Positions 31,126 through 40,318 of a stretch of DNA of 64,000 nucleotides are shown here, piece after piece (positions within the stretch are counted from its first letter, which is position 1; each line of letters starts with the position of its first letter). This DNA is from Clostridiales bacterium (GTDB taxonomy: Bacteria; Bacillota; Clostridia; Oscillospirales; Ruminococcaceae). The notes beneath the pieces are model-generated. The model worked only from the letters and a program-made list of their open reading frames with translations. It searched no databases and had not been told where the DNA came from. The position numbers and the translations under genes are program-made. The stretch lies in contig JAHZAY010000003.1 of the NCBI GenBank assembly GCA_019423685.1, positions 1 to 64,000 of the forward strand. Reading direction: 5' to 3'.

Positions 31126-33342
31126 ATGCTAAAACTCAAACGATACTTAAAGCCTTACCTTGCCCTGTTCCTCGGGGCAATCCTGCTGCTCTTCGGGCAG
31201 GCTATGCTGGAGTTGACCTTGCCCAACTATATGAGCGACATCGTCAACGTCGGATTGCAGCAGGGCGGCATCACCTACTCTGCACCGGATGCCATCGACG
31301 CGCAGAGTATGCAGCTGATGCAGCTGTTTATGTCCGAGGAAGACAGGGCCACGATTGATGGCGTCTATACCCAATTGAGCGAGGGCGAACAGCTCACCGA
31401 ACTGCAAAAGACCTTCCCCAAATTGCAGCCGGGCGACTACGCCCTCATCGAAGAGCACGCCGGAGGAATCGACGGAGCCTTCTCCCGCGCCTCCTACGCG
31501 CTGGTACAGACCATGGAATCGATGGCTGCACAGTCTGGACAGTCGGCCCCGTCCGGCTCCTCCACAGAGGGCACCATCGACCTCTCTGCGGTCGGTCAGC
31601 TGCTCTCCATGCTGCAAAACCCAGCCATGCAGGACACCATCGAGCAGTCCATTCAAACGGCTGCCGTCACCCCGGAGAGCATGATCTCCCAGACCGGTCC
31701 TGTGCTTGTCAAGAGCTTTTACAAGGCTCTTGGCGCTGATACCGACGCCATCCAGACCAACTATATCCTTGGCGACGGACTCAAGATGCTGGGTCTCACC
31801 GTCCTGCTCACCTGCTGCGCCATCGGCGCTGGCTTCTGCCTGGCACGCCTGGGTGCCGGTGTAGGACGCGACCTGCGCCGCGACGTCTTTTCCAAGGTCA
31901 CCTACTTCAACAACAACGAGATGGATAAATTCTCCACCGCCTCGCTGATTACCCGCTCCACCAACGACATCACCCAGATCCAGAACTTTTTGAGCATGGG
32001 TCTGCGCATGATGTGCTTTGCCCCGATCATGGGCATCGGCGGCCTGATTATGGGCCTCTCCAAATGCGTCAGCCTGGCTTGGGTGCTGGCGTTGGCGCTC
32101 ATCATCATGCTGGGATTGATTCTGGTGCTCTTCAGCGTCGCCCTGCCGCGCTTTAAAAAGATGCAGAAGCTGGTGGACCGCCTGAACCTGGTCAGCCGCG
32201 AGGAGCTCTCCGGCATCATGGTGGTGCGGGCCTTTGCAAACCAGAGCTTTATGCAAAAGCGCTTTGACAGTGCAAACCGCGACCTGACCAACAACACCCT
32301 GTTTGTCAACCGCGCGATGGCCACGATGATGCCGGCCATGATGCTGGTGATGAACGGCATCTCCCTGCTGATCGTCTGGTTTGGCGGCAAGCAGATCGCA
32401 CAAAGCAACTTGCAGGTCGGCGACATGATGGCCTTCATCCAGTATGCGATGCACGTCATCATGAGCTTCCTGTTTATCAGCATGATGTTCATCATGGTAC
32501 CGCGCGCCTCGGTCTCCGCAGACCGCATCAATGAGGTGCTGGAAACCGAAAGCACTGTACAGGATAAGCCAGAGGCCAAACACCTCGAAAACAACTTTAA
32601 AGGAGTTGTCGAGTTCCGCGACGTCTCCTTCCGATATGAGGGCGCGGATGCAGACGTTCTTGAACACGTCTCCTTCACCGCACGCCCCGGCCAGACAACC
32701 GCCTTTATCGGCTCCACCGGTTCGGGCAAATCCACCCTCATCAACCTCATCCCGCGCTTCTACGACGTTACCGGCGGCAGCGTACTGGTAGACGGCGTCG
32801 ATGTGCGCGATATCCCACAAAAGGAGCTGCGCGACAAAATCGGCTATGTCCCACAGAAGGGCTTGCTCTTCAGCGGCACCATCGCCACCAACCTGCGCTA
32901 CGGCGACGAAAATGCGCCCGACGCACTGCTGCAGCAGAGTGCGGACATCGCACAGGCCACCGAGTTCATCAGCCAGCTGGATAAGGGCTTTGACACCGAG
33001 ATCAGCCAAGGCGGAACCAACGTATCGGGCGGCCAGCGTCAGCGCCTTTCGATTGCGCGCGCACTGGTCAAAAAAGCGCCGATCTATATCTTCGACGACA
33101 CCTTCTCTGCTCTGGACTTTAAGACCGACGCCAAACTGCGCCAGGCACTGAAAGGCTATACCGAAAACGCCACCGTCTTTATCGTGGCACAGCGCGTCTC
33201 GACCATCATGCACGCTGAACAGATTGTTGTTTTGGACGAGGGCAAGGTCGTCGGCATCGGCACCCACAAAGAGCTGCTGCAAAACTGCCCCACCTACCGC
33301 GAGATTGCGGAAAGTCAGCTTTCAAAGGAGGAATTGGCATAA
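31126..33342 (+). CDS. ABC exporter half-transporter (multidrug type) with an extended extracellular insert
   Basis: 738 residues, about 150 longer than its partner. The extra length is a polar region (about 45-195) between the first two membrane helices, probably outside the cell. A six-helix ABC exporter domain and an ATPase follow, with Walker A (GSTGSGKST), signature (VSGGQRQR) and a Walker B that reads IYIFDDTFSALD, with Asp in place of the catalytic Glu. That is the degenerate-site half of a heterodimeric exporter. The stop overlaps the next start (TAATG). Confidence 0.93.
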   Translation: MLKLKRYLKPYLALFLGAILLLFGQAMLELTLPNYMSDIVNVGLQQGGITYSAPDAIDAQSMQLMQLFMSEEDRATIDGVYTQLSEGEQLTELQKTFPKLQPGDYALIEEHAGGIDGAFSRASYALVQTMESMAAQSGQSAPSGSSTEGTIDLSAVGQLLSMLQNPAMQDTIEQSIQTAAVTPESMISQTGPVLVKSFYKALGADTDAIQTNYILGDGLKMLGLTVLLTCCAIGAGFCLARLGAGVGRDLRRDVFSKVTYFNNNEMDKFSTASLITRSTNDITQIQNFLSMGLRMMCFAPIMGIGGLIMGLSKCVSLAWVLALALIIMLGLILVLFSVALPRFKKMQKLVDRLNLVSREELSGIMVVRAFANQSFMQKRFDSANRDLTNNTLFVNRAMATMMPAMMLVMNGISLLIVWFGGKQIAQSNLQVGDMMAFIQYAMHVIMSFLFISMMFIMVPRASVSADRINEVLETESTVQDKPEAKHLENNFKGVVEFRDVSFRYEGADADVLEHVSFTARPGQTTAFIGSTGSGKSTLINLIPRFYDVTGGSVLVDGVDVRDIPQKELRDKIGYVPQKGLLFSGTIATNLRYGDENAPDALLQQSADIAQATEFISQLDKGFDTEISQGGTNVSGGQRQRLSIARALVKKAPIYIFDDTFSALDFKTDAKLRQALKGYTENATVFIVAQRVSTIMHAEQIVVLDEGKVVGIGTHKELLQNCPTYREIAESQLSKEELA

Positions 33343-35162
33343 TGGCAGGACCAAGAATGAGAGGCCACGGGCCGATGATGCACGGCGAAAAAGCCAAGGA
33401 CTTCAAAGGCACCATGGGGAAATTGATCGGCTATCTCAAAAAGTTTCTCCCCAGCATTATCCTGGTGCTGGTCTGCGCCGCAGCCAGCACGGTATTTTCC
33501 ATCTTTGGACCGAAGATTTTGGGCCAGGCTACCACCAAATTGTTTGAGGGCCTGATCGCAATGCTCACCGGCACCGGCAGCATCGACTTTGCCGCCATCG
33601 GTCAGGTACTGATCTTTTTGGCCTGCCTGTATCTGGTCAGCGCCCTGCTCTCCTATGTACAGGGCTGGATCATGTCCGGCGTCGCCACCAAATTGAGCTA
33701 CTCGATGCGCCGGGACATCAGCGAAAAGATCGACCGGATGCCGCTGTCCTACTTTGACCGCGTGCCAAACGGCGAGGTGCTCAGCCGCATCACCAACGAT
33801 GTCGACACCATCACCCAGACGCTCAACCAGAGCCTCTCCCAGATCGTCACCAACGTGACCATGATGATCGGCGTCTTGTGCATGATGCTCTCGATCAGCC
33901 CGGCCATGACGCTGGTCGCACTGTGCATCCTCCCGCTGAGCGTGCTGATTGTCACCCAGGTGGTCAAACGCAGCCAGCCTTTCTTCCGCCGTCAACAGGA
34001 CTTTTTGGGCCACGTCAACGGCCATGTTGAGGAGATGTACGGCGGCCACCTGATTGTCACCGCCTTTAACGGTCAGGACGAGAGCATCGAAACCTTTAAG
34101 GACCTCAATGAAAATCTCTATCACGCCGCATGGAAGAGCCAGTTCCTTTCCAGCGTCATGCAGCCGATGATGAACTTTGTCAGCAATTTGGGCTATGTCG
34201 GCATCTGTGTGCTGGGCGGATTTTTGACCCTCAACGGCAGCATCACCGTCGGCGACATCCAGGCGTTCACCCAGTATGTGCGCAACTTTACCCAGCCGAT
34301 CAACCAGATCGCAAACATCTCCAACGTCCTGCAGATGACCGCTGCGGCCGCCGAGCGCGTCTTTGCCTTTTTGGAGGAGGACGAGGAACCCGCCGATCCG
34401 ACCCCATCCATCTCGCCCAGCGAGATTGACGGCTCGGTCTACTTTGCACATGTGCATTTCGGCTATGTTCCAGAAAAGACCATCATCAACGATTTCTCCG
34501 CCATCATCAAGCCGGGCACTCAGGTTGCGATTGTCGGCCCGACCGGCGCCGGCAAGACCACCATGGTCAAGCTGCTGATGCGCTTTTATGACGTCACCGG
34601 CGGCGCTATCCTGCTCAACGGCTACGATGTGCGGCAGTTCAGCCGCCGCGACCTGCGGGACAGTTTCGGTATGGTCTTGCAGGACACCTGGCTGTACAAC
34701 GATACCATCCGGGAAAATATCCGCTTTGGCCGTCTGGACGCCACCGACGAGGAGGTGCTGGAGGCCGCAAAGGCCGCACAGGTGGATCACTTTGTGCGCA
34801 CCCTGCCGCACGGCTATGACACCGTCCTCAACGAGGAGGGCACCAACGTCAGCCAGGGTCAGAAGCAGCTGCTGACCATCGCGCGCACCATCATCTCCGA
34901 CCCTAAGATTTTGATTTTGGACGAGGCGACCTCCAGCGTAGATACCCGCACCGAGATCCTCATCCAGAAGGCGATGCAGAAGCTGACCGAAGGCCGCACC
35001 AGCTTTATCATTGCGCACCGCCTGTCCACCATCCGCGACGCCGACCTCATCCTAGTGATGCGGGACGGCGATATCGTGGAAACGGGACGCCATCAGGAAC
35101 TGCTTCAAAAGGGCGGCTTCTATGCCGAGCTATACAACAGCCAGTTTGCGGGCGAAGAATAA
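33342..35162 (+). CDS. ABC exporter half-transporter (multidrug type), catalytic half
   Basis: 606 residues with six membrane helices and an ATPase: Walker A (GPTGAGKTT), signature (VSQGQKQL) and Walker B with catalytic Glu (ILILDEATSSVD), then the switch His (IAHRLST). The complete site complements the degenerate one of the upstream partner, as in LmrCD and BmrCD. It probably exports drugs or peptides. Translation is coupled to the upstream gene through TAATG. Confidence 0.95.
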   Translation: MAGPRMRGHGPMMHGEKAKDFKGTMGKLIGYLKKFLPSIILVLVCAAASTVFSIFGPKILGQATTKLFEGLIAMLTGTGSIDFAAIGQVLIFLACLYLVSALLSYVQGWIMSGVATKLSYSMRRDISEKIDRMPLSYFDRVPNGEVLSRITNDVDTITQTLNQSLSQIVTNVTMMIGVLCMMLSISPAMTLVALCILPLSVLIVTQVVKRSQPFFRRQQDFLGHVNGHVEEMYGGHLIVTAFNGQDESIETFKDLNENLYHAAWKSQFLSSVMQPMMNFVSNLGYVGICVLGGFLTLNGSITVGDIQAFTQYVRNFTQPINQIANISNVLQMTAAAAERVFAFLEEDEEPADPTPSISPSEIDGSVYFAHVHFGYVPEKTIINDFSAIIKPGTQVAIVGPTGAGKTTMVKLLMRFYDVTGGAILLNGYDVRQFSRRDLRDSFGMVLQDTWLYNDTIRENIRFGRLDATDEEVLEAAKAAQVDHFVRTLPHGYDTVLNEEGTNVSQGQKQLLTIARTIISDPKILILDEATSSVDTRTEILIQKAMQKLTEGRTSFIIAHRLSTIRDADLILVMRDGDIVETGRHQELLQKGGFYAELYNSQFAGEE

Positions 35163-35185
35163 GTTTTGTTCATCGCCTTACCTCA

Positions 35186-35226
35186 AAGAGGGGAGCAAAG
35201 AGTAAAATCTTTGCTCCCCTCTTTTG
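35186..35226 (+). terminator. Intrinsic terminator after the exporter operon
   Basis: AAAGAGGGGAGCAAAGA (35186-35202) pairs with TCTTTGCTCCCCTCTTT (35209-35225). Confidence 0.9.
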
Positions 35227-35295
35227 ATTTTGCCCCGCCCCTTTCCCAGAAACTTGAACAGCTCAAAACCGCTATCCAAACTTCGGCAATGGCCC

Positions 35296-35324
35296 TTGCT
35301 ATTTGTCGGATTGTACTGTACAAT
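35296..35324 (+). promoter_or_regulatory. Promoter of the M42 peptidase pair
   Basis: TTGCTA (35296-35301), 17 bases and TACAAT (35319-35324), about 36 bases before the start codon. Confidence 0.6.
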
Positions 35325-35360
35325 AAGTAAGAAAACCGAATCCTGGAAGGAGGAAAGGGA

Positions 35361-36392
35361 ATGGACATCACCCCTTTGTTAGAAAAATTGACCCAGGCCT
35401 GCGGCGTCGCCGGCGACGAAAAGCCGATCGCCGACCTGCTGGAGGAGGAAATTCGCGATATAGGCCCCGTGCGCCGCACGCCATTGGGCAGCTTGATCTG
35501 CACCGTCAAACAGGAGTCCCCCGAAAAGCCCCACGTCGTACTGGAGGCCCACATCGACGAGATCGGTCTGATGGTCAGCGCCATCGACGACGAGGGATTT
35601 TTAAAGGTGACCCGCTGCGGAGGTATTGACCGCCGGGTAGCCACCGCTTCCCCAGTGCTCATCCACGGCAAAAAGGGGCCGCGCCGCGGCATCCTGTGCT
35701 CGGAGCAGAGCGATCCGACCAAAAATCCAACCCTCGAACAGCTGTTTGTCGATGCTGGCATGGGCAAGCAACAGGCCGAGGAAGAATTTCCCATTGGAAC
35801 CCGCATCTCCTATATTGGCAGCTTTAACCATCTGCTGGAAGGCAAGGTTTCCAGCAAAGCTCTGGATGACCGCTGCGGCTGCACCGCTATGATTGCTGCC
35901 GCCCGGCTGCTCAAACAGATGGACACCGACTGCTCGATCACCCTGTTGCTGAGTGTGATGGAGGAGGTAGGCGGCATGGGAGCGGCCACCGGAGCCTTTG
36001 CGCTGCAGCCCATCACCCACTGCATCTCGGTAGATGTCAGCTTCGCCTTAACTCCCGAGTTGCAGGAGCACCAGGGCGGCAAGCTCGGCGACGGACCGAT
36101 GGTCGGTCACAACCCCATTTTGAGCCGCGAAGTCTCCGAACAGATGGCACAGGTCGGACGCGAACAGAACATCCAGCACCAGGTGAAGGTCTATGCGGGC
36201 TACCGCACCGGCACCGACGCGGACGGCATCATCCTGGCCGGAGCCGGAGCCAAAGGCGCCTGCACCTGTGTTCCGCTGCGCTACATGCACACGCCGGTCG
36301 AGGTCATCAGCGTCTCGGACGTCGAAAATACAGCCCGGATTGCGGCAGCTTATGTCGCCCAGAAGGTTAGAGCGGAAGGGGTAAGAGAATAA
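35361..36392 (+). CDS. M42-family aminopeptidase
   Basis: 343 residues. All family motifs are present: AHIDEIG (His64, Asp66), the DDRCGC metal-bridge motif (Asp169-Asp170), the catalytic pair in MEEVGGMGA (Glu201-Glu202), the metal aspartate in ISVDVSFA and the C-terminal metal His in LRYMHTPVE. These enzymes form large dodecameric shells and trim peptides or glutamyl/aspartyl residues in the cytoplasm. GGAGGAAAGGG precedes the ATG. It is coupled by TAATG to a degenerate paralogue. Confidence 0.95.
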   Translation: MDITPLLEKLTQACGVAGDEKPIADLLEEEIRDIGPVRRTPLGSLICTVKQESPEKPHVVLEAHIDEIGLMVSAIDDEGFLKVTRCGGIDRRVATASPVLIHGKKGPRRGILCSEQSDPTKNPTLEQLFVDAGMGKQQAEEEFPIGTRISYIGSFNHLLEGKVSSKALDDRCGCTAMIAAARLLKQMDTDCSITLLLSVMEEVGGMGAATGAFALQPITHCISVDVSFALTPELQEHQGGKLGDGPMVGHNPILSREVSEQMAQVGREQNIQHQVKVYAGYRTGTDADGIILAGAGAKGACTCVPLRYMHTPVEVISVSDVENTARIAAAYVAQKVRAEGVRE

Positions 36393-37405
36393 TGGCACAA
36401 ACAACAAAATGGATCGAATCGCTGTGCATGGCAGACGGTATCTCCGGCCGCGAGGACAGCGTGCGTGAAGAACTGATTCGCGCGGTGGACGGGCTGTGCG
36501 ACTGGCGCGTCGACGCCCGCGGGAATCTCCTCTGCCACAAGCAGGGCAAAAAACCTGCCGCTCAGAAGGTGATGATCACCGCCCATATGGACGAGGCAGG
36601 ATTCATGCTGACCGGCATCCGTCCGGACGGCCTGCTCTCCTTTGCCAACACCGCCGACATCGACAGCCGTGTCGTGCTGGGCAAGGCGGTGCGCATCGAC
36701 CACGAAACGATCGGCGTCATCGGCACCAAGCCCATCCACCTGCAAACCAAAGAGGAACAGGATCACCCAGTCAGCATCGACAAGCTCTACATCGACATCG
36801 GCGCCTCGGACCGCCAGAGCGCCGAGAGCGCTGTCTCCCTCGGCGCACAGATCACCTTTGCCGGAGAGGGTGTCGCCGCCTTTGGCGATGGATATTGGAC
36901 CGGAAAAGCGATGGAGACCCGCGCCGCCTGCGCACTGCTTGCAGAGCTGCTGCGCGAGGAGTGGGAGCACGATGTGGACATTGTCTTTACCACAAGCGCC
37001 CTGACCATGACTTCGGGAGCTGCCAACGCCGCTTTCTCGCTGCATCCCGATGTGGCCATCGTGCTCAGCTGCGCCGCAGCCGACGACTTCCGAGGCGGAG
37101 CCCATCGCTGCCGCCTTGGAGCGGGACCCGCAACCTGCCTGCACGACACCACCACCTACTATGATTTAGGCCTGTATAACGCGCTGACCAGCTTTGCAAA
37201 GGAGAAAAATTTCCCCCTCCAACAGTTGGAAAGCGGCGTACAAAAAAATGAGAGCCGCCAGATTCAAACCTCCTGTGCGGGGGTTAAGGTTCTGACGCTG
37301 GCCCTTCCCTGCCGCTACCCCTACTCCATCTCCGCTATGGTTAAGGAAAGCGACTACAAAACAACCGGCGAGCTGCTCAAGGACTTTGTCACCTCCCTGT
37401 GCTAA
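36392..37405 (+). CDS. M42-like pseudo-peptidase lacking catalytic residues
   Basis: 337 residues, aligned over its whole length with the M42 fold. AHMDEAG keeps the first metal ligands (His65, Asp67), but the Asp-Asp bridge is replaced by METRAAC (Glu175-Thr176). The catalytic Glu-Glu pair becomes Ala203-Leu204 in FTTSALTMTSGA, and the C-terminal metal His is missing in LPCRYPYS. The frame is intact and translationally coupled to an active paralogue, so it is probably not a decaying gene. A structural or regulatory subunit in a mixed shell is a reasonable guess. Confidence 0.85.
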   Translation: MAQTTKWIESLCMADGISGREDSVREELIRAVDGLCDWRVDARGNLLCHKQGKKPAAQKVMITAHMDEAGFMLTGIRPDGLLSFANTADIDSRVVLGKAVRIDHETIGVIGTKPIHLQTKEEQDHPVSIDKLYIDIGASDRQSAESAVSLGAQITFAGEGVAAFGDGYWTGKAMETRAACALLAELLREEWEHDVDIVFTTSALTMTSGAANAAFSLHPDVAIVLSCAAADDFRGGAHRCRLGAGPATCLHDTTTYYDLGLYNALTSFAKEKNFPLQQLESGVQKNESRQIQTSCAGVKVLTLALPCRYPYSISAMVKESDYKTTGELLKDFVTSLC

Positions 37406-37447
37406 CAGCATCTTTACAGCACAGCTCACCGTTCACATTGGATCGTT

Positions 37448-37482
37448 AAAAAAAGGAGCTTCTTTTCGAAGCTCCTTTTTTT
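37448..37482. terminator. Bidirectional terminator between the M42 pair and the FemX-like gene
   Basis: AAAAAAAGGAGCTTC and its complement CGAAGCTCCTTTTTTT lie between convergent genes, with A/T runs on both sides. Confidence 0.93.
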
Positions 37483-37490
37483 CTGCTGTT

Positions 37491-38657
37491 TTATTTGCCC
37501 TGTGCAGCATTCTGGGACTGCTGGGGGTTTTCTTTGTGCTCCTGTGCCTTGATCTGTTCGGGATGTTCACTGTCCTGTCCCGGCTTAGCAGTCGAGTGGC
37601 GCGGCTGGTCGTGGTGCTCCTTTTTTGCGCGCATCCGCTGGAGCATGGGGACCACCTTGGCAAAGCCCGCATAGAGCAGCGGATTGTAGACCAAGTCAAA
37701 CTCCCCGATAAACTCGGTTGCGCCTTCGCGGCGGCAGAAACCCTCTTTAAACTTGTACAGGCCATTGGATTTATCCAGGATAAAGACGCCTCCAAAATCG
37801 TAGATCTTCGAGCCGTTCTCAAATCCCCAGCGGATCATCTCCGCCTGCATGGCGTAGTTTGGCATCAGGTTGCGCTTGTTGTTGGAGCTGGCGCCGTAGA
37901 TATACCAGGTCTTGTGGCCATAGTGGATGCAGATGGCGCCGGAGAGCGCCTCTCCCTCATGCTCGGCAATGTAGACGCGCAGCAGGTCGTCGCTGTCATA
38001 GGCGTCGAGCATCCGCTTAAAATACTCGTACGGCCTGTGTCCGATATGATCCCGCAGCGCTGTGATCTCATACAGGCGGAAGAACTTGCGCAGATCCTCT
38101 TCGCTGCGCGACCAGTGCACCGTAACCCCCTTGCGGGCGGCAAGGCGCACATTGTATCGCGTCTTTTCACTGAAATGCGGCATCAGCTCGTCAAAGGATG
38201 GCTCATCCAGTTTGAGGATCATGTTGTAGCGCGGCTGAATGAGGTCATATTTGTCGCAGCCGTCGTTGCGCACCTTGAGTCCCAATTTGCGGTACTGCTC
38301 CTCCACTTCGGGCATCCGCGGCAGTTCCGGGTCAAAGCGCAGCAAAAAGGCGCGATACTTTTTGGCCAGCGGCTTTGCCTCCTGCAAAAGGCGCATGACA
38401 AGATCGGTGTCGCGCAGGTCACAGATCGGTGCGCGCGGCGCATACATCAGCGAAAATCCTGCAAAGACACGGCGGATGATCAGCGACATCGCCGCGATGA
38501 TCTTGCCGTTTTCCTCCAGATACACCTGTTCGCCAGTCCAGCCCTCCTTCACCTTTTCCCACGCAAGGTCCTGTGTCGCGTTGGCATAGGGAGAGGTGCG
38601 GACGAAGTTTTGATATTCCTCGACCTTTCTCAGATCGTTGTGATTTAAAACCGGCAT
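37491..38657 (-). CDS. FemX/FemAB-like peptidyl aminoacyltransferase
   Basis: 388 residues built from two GNAT-like domains. MSLIIRRVFAGFSLMYAPRA, the KYRAFLLRFDPELP region and the second-domain run HEGEALSGAICIHYGHKTWY plus YGASSNNKRNLMPNYAMQAE are characteristic of Fem proteins. These use aminoacyl-tRNA to add the first or later residues of the lipid II cross-bridge in the cytoplasm. The C-terminal 45 residues are polar and low in complexity. It follows a MurE-like ligase by 18 bases, pointing to a shared role in peptidoglycan stem or bridge assembly. The amino acid used is not known. Confidence 0.9.
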   Translation of the reverse strand: MPVLNHNDLRKVEEYQNFVRTSPYANATQDLAWEKVKEGWTGEQVYLEENGKIIAAMSLIIRRVFAGFSLMYAPRAPICDLRDTDLVMRLLQEAKPLAKKYRAFLLRFDPELPRMPEVEEQYRKLGLKVRNDGCDKYDLIQPRYNMILKLDEPSFDELMPHFSEKTRYNVRLAARKGVTVHWSRSEEDLRKFFRLYEITALRDHIGHRPYEYFKRMLDAYDSDDLLRVYIAEHEGEALSGAICIHYGHKTWYIYGASSNNKRNLMPNYAMQAEMIRWGFENGSKIYDFGGVFILDKSNGLYKFKEGFCRREGATEFIGEFDLVYNPLLYAGFAKVVPMLQRMRAKKEHHDQPRHSTAKPGQDSEHPEQIKAQEHKENPQQSQNAAQGK

Positions 38658-38675
38658 GGTTTGTTCACCCCTGTT

Positions 38676-40193
38676 CTATTGTACTGAAAGCAGCCGTTTT
38701 GTGATGGCGAGGTCGGATTCATAATATACATATTCTCCCTTGACCTTCTGATATACCTCCTCGCCCTTGGCAGCCAGAACGATGACGTCGCCGGGTTTGG
38801 CAGTTGTGATTGCCTTCTCCACCGCTGTCGCGCGGTCCTCAATGATCTCATACGGGGTGCCGTAGGGCTTGAGGTAGGAGGCAATCTCCTCACAGATCTC
38901 CCGCACGTCCTCAAACTGCGGGTCCTCGGCAGTCAGATACATATAGTCTGCATTCTGTCCAGAAAGGGTGCCGATATCCCTGCGGCGCAGATAGGCTTTG
39001 CCGCCCGGGCAACCGACCACCACCACAATTCTTCTGCCGGGACAGTCGGCCTTGAGCGACTCATACAGCTTTTTAAAGCTCAGGTAGTTGTGGGCATAGT
39101 CCACCAGGACGGTGATGCCGTCCTTTTCAAAGAGGTTCATTCTGCCCTGCACCTCGTTGTGGACAAGACCCTCACGGATGGAATCGTCGTCTACTCCCAG
39201 CGCCTTTGCCGAAGCGATGGCCGCCATGGCGTTCTCCACATTAAAGCGGCCGGCCATATGGATGCGCCAGCTTTCCTTTTGTCCGTTGTGCTCGGTCTGG
39301 AAGGTAAAACCGGGCTCCTCCTTCTGGATGGAGAGCAGCGTCCAGTTTTCATCGCGATCATCCGGCTGTGTGCAGCCAAAGGTGATGACCCGCTGGGCAT
39401 GGGCGCGGGCGCGCTCAAGAACGCGCTCGGCATGGTCCATATCGCGGTTTACCACCGCGATTTTTGCGTGCTCCATCAGCTGGAGCTTGCAGGAAAAGTA
39501 GTCCTCAAAATCGGTGTGTTCCAGCGGCCCGATGTGGTCCTCCCCGATGTTGAGGAACATGCCCAGATCAAAATCGACCCCATACACCCGGTCGAGTTTG
39601 TATGCCTGGGAGGAAACCTCCATCGTCAAGAAAGGCAGGCCGCTGTCGCGGGTCTCGGCAAAGTAGCGCTGCAAATCGGGGGATTCTGGAGTTGTCAGGT
39701 GTGCCTCGTGCTGTTCAGCGCCGGTATCGACTTCGACAGTGGAGAGCACCGCGCTCTTGTTTGCATGCAGCTGCGGATGGCTGCGGCAGTAGGCGTCGAG
39801 GATGTGTTTCATAAAGTAGGTCGTGGTGGTTTTTCCCTTGGTACCGGTCAAGCCGACCAGGGTAAACGCCTTATATGCCTCCCCATAAAAGGCGATGGCG
39901 ATCAAGCTCATCGCCTTGCGGATGTCGTGAACCAAGATGCAGGGCGCATCGACCTCATATTTCTTTGCGGCAAGATATACTCCCGCACCCTTTTGGAGAG
40001 CGTCGCGCAGGTACTGCTCCTTAAAATTTAAGCCCTTGCAGATAAAGAAGGTGCCGGGCTTAACATCGGCAGAGTTATAGGAGAGGTAAGAGAAGGGCTG
40101 GTCGAGCAGCTCCTGCGGCGCACAGCATTCGGCCAGCTGTCCGTCGCGTGCAAGAATCTCAACGGCCTTTCGTATGGTAATCGAATCGTTCAT
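38676..40193 (-). CDS. MurE-like Mur ligase with a non-canonical substrate motif
   Basis: 505 residues. The ATP site GLTGTKGKTTTT (114-125), the central-domain TTPESPDLQRYF and AGRFNVENAMAA, and the C-terminal domain of MurE are visible. MurE adds the third stem residue to UDP-MurNAc-Ala-Glu. Where meso-DAP enzymes have DNPR, this protein has EDPQ (423-426), lacking the arginine that holds DAP, and GKGHE is replaced by AKGEE. It may therefore use lysine, ornithine or another residue, or be an accessory ligase; sequence alone cannot decide. The start is ATG with AAAGGA upstream. It is co-directional with the FemX-like gene. Confidence 0.85.
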   Translation of the reverse strand: MNDSITIRKAVEILARDGQLAECCAPQELLDQPFSYLSYNSADVKPGTFFICKGLNFKEQYLRDALQKGAGVYLAAKKYEVDAPCILVHDIRKAMSLIAIAFYGEAYKAFTLVGLTGTKGKTTTTYFMKHILDAYCRSHPQLHANKSAVLSTVEVDTGAEQHEAHLTTPESPDLQRYFAETRDSGLPFLTMEVSSQAYKLDRVYGVDFDLGMFLNIGEDHIGPLEHTDFEDYFSCKLQLMEHAKIAVVNRDMDHAERVLERARAHAQRVITFGCTQPDDRDENWTLLSIQKEEPGFTFQTEHNGQKESWRIHMAGRFNVENAMAAIASAKALGVDDDSIREGLVHNEVQGRMNLFEKDGITVLVDYAHNYLSFKKLYESLKADCPGRRIVVVVGCPGGKAYLRRRDIGTLSGQNADYMYLTAEDPQFEDVREICEEIASYLKPYGTPYEIIEDRATAVEKAITTAKPGDVIVLAAKGEEVYQKVKGEYVYYESDLAITKRLLSVQ

Positions 40194-40238
40194 TTTCGCA
40201 ATATCCTTTCCAGAAAAGCTATCTATCTACATCCTATT

Positions 40239-40266
40239 ATTATAACAGATTCCAGGGGTAAAACAA
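40239..40266 (-). promoter_or_regulatory. Promoter of the murE-like/femX-like operon
   Basis: Minus-strand TTGTTT (40266-40261), 16 bases and TATAAT (40244-40239). Confidence 0.6.
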
Positions 40267-40318
40267 GTGAGATTGGATAAAATTTATCGAAACGAGGACA
40301 ACTGTGCGATCTGCCCAA

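Noticed and set aside
31147..33282. A 711-residue minus-strand frame antisense to the ABC exporter gene
   Set aside because: It is a His/Gln/Asp-rich mirror of a clear ABC exporter on the plus strand with no start signal; similar long antisense frames occur across this GC-rich region.
37386..38648. A 420-residue plus-strand frame over the FemX-like gene
   Set aside because: It begins inside the M42-like gene end, crosses a bidirectional terminator and has no recognisable domain.
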